NCBI GenBank assembly: GCA_946404295.1
Contig: CAMJDE010000056.1
Coordinates: 1-9,133 of the forward strand
Origin: an uncultured Clostridia bacterium
Lineage (GTDB): Bacteria; Bacillota; Clostridia; Oscillospirales; CAG-272
Direction: 5' to 3'
DNA length: 9,133 bases
A program made the position numbers and the translations under genes. A model generated the notes under the pieces. It was given only the letters and a program-made list of their open reading frames with translations. It made no database searches and was not told where the DNA came from. Of the stretch, positions 5,940 to 9,133 are shown one piece after another; the stretch's first letter is position 1, and the number at the start of each line of letters is the position of its first letter.

Positions 5940-6982
5940 GCTCTCGCCTCCGTCGCAAACGACGCAAGTCGCCGGACCAGGGCGGTGAAGTCGAGTCCCG
6001 TCGCGGCACAGAGCCGCGGGAACATGCTTTTGTCGGTCAGACCCGGCAGCGCGTTCACCTCGTTCAAAAGGAACGAGCGTTCGCCCGTGACGAAGAAATC
6101 GACCCGCGCGTAGTGGCGGCAGCCGAGCGTGCGGAAGGCGAGAAGCGCCGTTTCGCACAGTTCGACCGAGAGGGCGGCGGGGAGATCGGCGGGGATCCGG
6201 GTCGCGGCGCCCGCGCCGTATTTGGCGGTATAATCGTAAAACTCCGCCCCGCCGTAAAACAGTTCCCCGGGCGGCGTGGCGACGGGTTCGCCGGTTTCGT
6301 TTTCGATCACGCCGACCTCGATCTCGCGTCCGACGATCCGGGGCTCGAAGAGGAGCAGGCGGTCGGTCGTTTTCGCGTCGGCGATCCGGGACAGGAGTTC
6401 CGCGCGGTTGCGCGCGACGCCCGCGCCGATCGAACTGCCCGAGCGCGCCGGCTTGACGAAGAGAGGATAGCCGAGTTCGTTTTCGGCGCGAAGGACGGCG
6501 TCGCCGTCGTCGTCCCCGACCGTTTCCGCAAAGCCGCCCGCGACCGGGATCCCGGCGGCGGAGAGCAGGGTTTTGGTCAGGTGCTTGTTCATTGAAACGG
6601 CGCACGCCTCGGCGCCCGAGCCCGCGTAGGGGATCGAGAGCAGATCGAGCGCGCCCTGCAGCCGCCCGTCCTCGGTCGCGCCGCCGTGAACGGCGGGCAG
6701 GATCCCGGAGAGCGGGAGAAATCCGCCCGCGCGGAGAAGAACGCCGCCCCGGACCGGGTCGCAGGGAGAAAGCGTCGCCGGATCGACGTCGGACAACCCG
6801 GTTTTCAGGGAGGAGGCGCCGCCCGTGAAAAGAAAGAGTCGCCCGTCCCGGGCCATCCAAAGGGCAAGACGCGGGATCCCCGCGCGGTCGAGCGCCGGGA
6901 GGATCGCGGCGGCGGAGAGAAGCGAGACCTCGTATTCGTTGCTTTTCCCACCGAAGAGAACGCCCAAAATCGGCTGTGTCAT
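5936..6982 (-). CDS. ddl: D-alanine--D-alanine ligase
   Basis: Ddl joins two D-alanines with ATP to make the dipeptide that ends the peptidoglycan stem. The 348 residues carry the family's ATP-grasp layout: N-terminal FGGKSNEYEVS (10-20), HGGATEDGRLQG (99-110), MNKHLTKTLLSAAGIPV (131-147), the ATP-binding FVKPARSGSSIG (175-186), EPRIVGREIEVGVI (213-226), the omega-loop FYDYTAKY (248-255), and the metal-binding ARVDFF and LNEVNALPG (306-314). The tyrosine in FYDYTAKY is the type found in D-Ala-D-Ala ligases; VanA-type D-lactate ligases differ there, so a resistance ligase is unlikely. A small oddity is Thr in HGGATEDG where Gly normally precedes EDG. The ATG at 6982 follows a G-rich GGGGGCGG. 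It lies 69 bases after prmC and overlaps murI by four bases. Confidence 0.96.
   Translation of the reverse strand: MTQPILGVLFGGKSNEYEVSLLSAAAILPALDRAGIPRLALWMARDGRLFLFTGGASSLKTGLSDVDPATLSPCDPVRGGVLLRAGGFLPLSGILPAVHGGATEDGRLQGALDLLSIPYAGSGAEACAVSMNKHLTKTLLSAAGIPVAGGFAETVGDDDGDAVLRAENELGYPLFVKPARSGSSIGAGVARNRAELLSRIADAKTTDRLLLFEPRIVGREIEVGVIENETGEPVATPPGELFYGGAEFYDYTAKYGAGAATRIPADLPAALSVELCETALLAFRTLGCRHYARVDFFVTGERSFLLNEVNALPGLTDKSMFPRLCAATGLDFTALVRRLASFATEARA
5947..5951 (-). promoter_or_regulatory. Shine-Dalgarno site that decides the murI GTG start
   Basis: GGAGG read on the minus strand lies seven bases before the GTG at 5939, inside the end of ddl. It supports the non-ATG start over any upstream codon in the same open frame. 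Confidence 0.75.
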
Positions 6983-7051
6983 TGCCGCCCCCGAAGAACA
7001 GAATTCCGCTTTCGCGGTCGTTCTATTCTATGCCGGGGCGCAAGCCGTGGT

Positions 7052-7864
7052 TCAGGGGCGCGACAGGATCGCGACCCGCGGGTTGCCTCCGTAGTCGGGA
7101 AGGACCGTCGGCGAGGCGCCGACCGCCCGGAAGAGCGCGGACACGGCGCCCTCTTGGTCATACCCGATCTCGAGCAGCGCAAGCCCGTTCGGTTTGAGCA
7201 GATCGGGCAGTCGCCGGGCGATCTCCCGGTAGAAGTCCAGCCCGTCGTCGCCCCCGTCGAGCGCCGCTTCGGGTTCGCGAAGAACCTCGGGAGACAGGGT
7301 CGGGATTACCCCTCGCGCGATATAGGGGGGGTTGCAAAGAAGCGCGTCAAAACGGGAGATTTCGGAGGGTAGAGCAAAGAGATCGGCGCAGACGGCAGAC
7401 AGTCGGTCGGAGACGCCGTTTCGCTCCGCGTTCTCGCGCGTCAGCGCGACGGCTTCGGGCGACAGATCGACCGACACGCAAGAAAGGTCCGGGCGATTCG
7501 CGAGCGTCGAGATCCCGATGCAGCCCGACCCGCAGCAGAGGTCGCAGATCCTCGCCCCGCGAGGGATCCGCGCGATCGCCTCTTCGACCAGCCGTTCGGT
7601 GTCAGCGCGCGGGATCAGCACGCCCGGCGCGATCCGGTAGGTCTCGCGGAAAAAGTCCGCCTCGCCGAGCAGATAGGCGAGCGGCTCGCGCGACAGCCGT
7701 TTTTCCAGCAGGGCGTTCAGCGCGGGATCGTCGCAAGCGGGATCCCCGCCGATCAAGCGATGCGGGGGAAGCCCCGTCACGCGGCAAAAGAGCAGGCGCG
7801 CTTCCACGTCGGCGTCTTCGATCCCGCCGTCGGCAAGCCGCCGTCGGAGTTCAGAGAGCGTCAT
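7052..7864 (-). CDS. prmC: Peptide chain release factor N5-glutamine methyltransferase
   Basis: PrmC uses S-adenosylmethionine to methylate the glutamine of the GGQ motif in release factors RF1 and RF2, improving termination. The 270 residues have an N-terminal helical domain ending EPLAYLLGEADFF (60-72), the VLIPRADTERLVEEAI segment (82-97), a class I methyltransferase SAM-binding motif DLCCGSGCIGI (108-118), the acidic VDLSPEA (132-138), and the catalytic NPPY (178-181), which binds the glutamine side chain. Length is typical. Cysteines in DLCCGSG replace the more common Gly-Thr but leave GSG intact. The ATG at 7864 lies within the DUF1385 gene end (14-base overlap); no strong Shine-Dalgarno is seen, so translation may depend on coupling. 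prfA, encoding its substrate RF1, is not adjacent. Confidence 0.96.
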   Translation of the reverse strand: MTLSELRRRLADGGIEDADVEARLLFCRVTGLPPHRLIGGDPACDDPALNALLEKRLSREPLAYLLGEADFFRETYRIAPGVLIPRADTERLVEEAIARIPRGARICDLCCGSGCIGISTLANRPDLSCVSVDLSPEAVALTRENAERNGVSDRLSAVCADLFALPSEISRFDALLCNPPYIARGVIPTLSPEVLREPEAALDGGDDGLDFYREIARRLPDLLKPNGLALLEIGYDQEGAVSALFRAVGASPTVLPDYGGNPRVAILSRP

Positions 7865-8969
7865 CGGGTTTCGGCTCGTCGCCGTCCGGCGCGTCTTCGG
7901 CGGGGGTCGCCTCGGCTTCGTTTTGCGCGGGCTCTTCGGCGGGCGCGACCTCTTCGGCGGCGCCGTCGGTTGCCGCTTCTTTTGCGGGCTCGTCCTCGGC
8001 TTTTTCCTTCGGGCGGTAGGTCACGGCGTCGCGGTCGAAATCGGGAAAGGCGTCGACGTGCGCGTATTTGAGCGCGGTGATCGCGACCTCGAGCTGCCCC
8101 TCGTCGGGCTCGCGGGTCGTGATCCGCTGGAACCAGAGCCCCGGCGCCGAGAGGATGCGGGTGATCACGTTGTCGTGCTTCCCGGCGAACATGATATACT
8201 CGAACCCGACCCCGACGACCAGCGGCAGGACCAACAGCCGGATGCCCGTGTAGAGCAGGTGGTTTCCGATCACCGACGCGGGCAGGAAGATCCGCAGCAG
8301 CACGCCGATCACGATCCCGAGAGCCAGCATCACGAACAGGAAACTCGTCCCGCAGCGGGGGTGGAAACGGGTGTGGCGTTTCGCGTTCGCGGGGGTCAGT
8401 TCGTCGCCCGACTCGTAGCAGGCGATGCTCTTGTGCTCCGCCCCGTGGTATTCAAAGGTGCGGCGGATGTCGGGCATCAGCGAAACGAGAATTAAATATA
8501 AAAGGAAGAAAGCGATCTTGATCGCGCCCTCGATCACGGCGCCCCAGACGCCGAGCGAGACGTCGAAGAGTTTTTCGATCCCCGCGACGGCGATCTTCGG
8601 AAGGAACAGGAAGAGCGCCACGGCGAGAACCACGCCGAGAATCGTCGCCACCACCGAAACGGCGGCGAACGCCGATTTTGAGGGCGCGTCGTCCTCCTCC
8701 GAGGCGGCGACCTCCGCCGAGGCGGTCAGCGTCTTCATACTGAGGATCAGCATTTCGACGAAGTTGATCACCCCGCGCAGGATCGGGATATTCAGGATCT
8801 TGTGTTTTTTGCGCACCGAGACGAACTCGTCGGGGATGACGGTGATCGCCCCGCTCGGCAGCCGGCAGGCGGTCGCGGTACGCGTCCCCGCCTTCATCAT
8901 CACGCCCTCGAGTACGGCTTGCCCGCCCACCTGGTTCAGACGGCAGTTCTTCGGTTTTTTCGTCTTCAT
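7851..8969 (-). CDS. DUF1385 (YqhQ-family) membrane protein with acidic C-terminal tail
   Basis: A member of the DUF1385/YqhQ family, widespread in Firmicutes and of unsettled function. The 372 residues show the family signatures NQVGGQAVLEGVMMKAG (12-28), FEYHGAEHK (172-180), the HPRCGTSF segment (203-210) and the APGLWFQRITTREP segment (275-288). Four hydrophobic stretches look membrane-spanning: about 102-130, 143-166, 208-229 and 238-261. Residues 317-372 form a low-complexity tail rich in A, E, P and D, presumably cytoplasmic and disordered. The ATG at 8969 gives the usual family start; two earlier in-frame ATGs (9050, 9026) lie upstream of or at the predicted transcription start. The nearest purine-rich AAGGAAAG lies about 19 bases upstream, so the ribosome site is weak. 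It is the first gene of the operon and commonly sits beside prmC in clostridia. Confidence 0.92.
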   Translation of the reverse strand: MKTKKPKNCRLNQVGGQAVLEGVMMKAGTRTATACRLPSGAITVIPDEFVSVRKKHKILNIPILRGVINFVEMLILSMKTLTASAEVAASEEDDAPSKSAFAAVSVVATILGVVLAVALFLFLPKIAVAGIEKLFDVSLGVWGAVIEGAIKIAFFLLYLILVSLMPDIRRTFEYHGAEHKSIACYESGDELTPANAKRHTRFHPRCGTSFLFVMLALGIVIGVLLRIFLPASVIGNHLLYTGIRLLVLPLVVGVGFEYIMFAGKHDNVITRILSAPGLWFQRITTREPDEGQLEVAITALKYAHVDAFPDFDRDAVTYRPKEKAEDEPAKEAATDGAAEEVAPAEEPAQNEAEATPAEDAPDGDEPKPDDAL

Positions 8970-8998
8970 CGTAAAAAGCCCGTCGCTTTCCTTGTCTT

Positions 8999-9017
8999 TC
9001 GACCGTTTTTCGGTCGA
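8999..9017 (-). promoter_or_regulatory. Short hairpin in the operon 5' leader
   Basis: A perfect 7-bp stem, TCGACCG and CGGTCGA around a 5-base loop of A residues on the minus strand, falls at the very 5' end of the predicted leader RNA (about bases +5 to +23). It is too short to be a terminator and has no T-tract; it may protect the mRNA end. Confidence 0.4.
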
Positions 9018-9027
9018 TCCGTCCATT

Positions 9028-9036
9028 ATTATACCA
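9028..9036 (-). promoter_or_regulatory. Extended -10 promoter of the DUF1385-prmC-ddl-murI-rbfA-nrnA operon
   Basis: The minus strand reads TGGTATAAT: a perfect TATAAT (9033-9028) with the TGn extension at 9036-9034. The -35 position (9056-9051, TTTCTT) is a poor match, as often seen with extended -10 promoters. Long A/T runs upstream could act as an UP element. Predicted start near 9021, leader about 52 bases. Confidence 0.7.
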
Positions 9037-9067
9037 TAGGAAAAGAGCAAAAGAAAGGGCGTTTTCC

Positions 9068-9122
9068 AAAAAAGAGCGCTTTTTTGAAAAAACCCGAAAA
9101 AAATTAAAAAAACCTCTTGACA
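9068..9122 (+). promoter_or_regulatory. Phased A-tracts and -35 box of a promoter running out of the window
   Basis: A-tracts at 9068-9073, 9087-9092, 9097-9103 and 9106-9112 have centres spaced roughly 19, 10 and 9 bases, close to the helical repeat. They end just before a perfect TTGACA at 9117-9122. The matching -10 box would lie beyond 9133. AAAAAAG (9068-9074) and CTTTTTT (9079-9085) can also form an AT-rich hairpin. Confidence 0.45.
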
Positions 9123-9133
9123 AAATCGGGGGG

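Noticed and set aside
5940..6860. Long N-terminal extension of MurI in the same open frame
   Set aside because: The upstream part is arginine-rich and overlaps ddl out of frame. GTG at 5939 has a Shine-Dalgarno and gives the normal MurI N-terminus.
5936..6982. Ddl as a vancomycin-resistance ligase
   Set aside because: FYDYTAKY carries the tyrosine of D-Ala-D-Ala ligases, and no vanH/vanX-like or regulator genes are nearby.
7006..7030. Small hairpin (CCGC-GAAA-GCGG) and TAGAAT in the prmC-ddl gap as an internal promoter or terminator
   Set aside because: The stem has only four base pairs and no T-tract, and no acceptable -35 box lies 16-18 bases from TAGAAT.

Overview
The window reads as chromosomal DNA from a GC-rich member of the Clostridia, probably an uncultured gut or anaerobic lineage. 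This is inferred from a fused FeoA-FeoB iron transporter with the linker typical of clostridia, a YqhQ-type DUF1385 protein next to prmC, an rbfA-nrnA pair, and a DUF5050-like repeat protein. The GC-rich genes are punctuated by AT-rich promoters with textbook TTGACA/TATAAT boxes. No phage, transposon, CRISPR array or RNA gene was seen, and no stretch over 300 bases lacks a gene.

Layout. (1) Positions 1-1139, minus strand: the N-terminal 379 residues of a FeoAB ferrous iron transporter, cut by the window edge inside the soluble part, before the membrane domain. (2) Positions 1140-1404: a divergent promoter region with two perfect sigma-70-type promoters back to back. (3) Positions 1405-3663, plus strand: a monocistronic 752-residue protein without a known function, with an N-terminal helical region, a short TPR-like stretch and a long beta-propeller-like repeat region carrying lysine-rich loops. 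It ends at a strong, probably bidirectional terminator at 3681-3718. (4) Positions 8969 down to 3765, minus strand: a tight six-gene operon, DUF1385 membrane protein - prmC - ddl - murI - rbfA - nrnA, starting from an extended -10 promoter at 9028-9036 and ending near the same terminator. (5) Positions 9068-9133: an AT-rich stretch with phased A-tracts leading to a TTGACA box, probably the promoter of a plus-strand gene outside the window.

How the genes fit together. The operon mixes two housekeeping jobs. PrmC (release-factor methylation), RbfA (30S maturation) and NrnA (short RNA and pAp turnover) serve translation and RNA metabolism. MurI makes D-glutamate and Ddl makes D-Ala-D-Ala, both for peptidoglycan precursors. 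Three of the five junctions overlap (14, 4 and 4 bases), which suggests translational coupling. The usual partners (rpmE/prfA beside prmC, infB/truB beside rbfA-nrnA) do not flank these genes here, so the operon looks like a lineage-specific rearrangement.

The least understood item is the propeller-like protein. The most unusual details are its repeated lysine-rich loops, the ACGTVS sequence at the first catalytic cysteine of MurI, and the shared phased A-tract architecture of the two plus-strand promoters. I see no clearly new multi-gene system.
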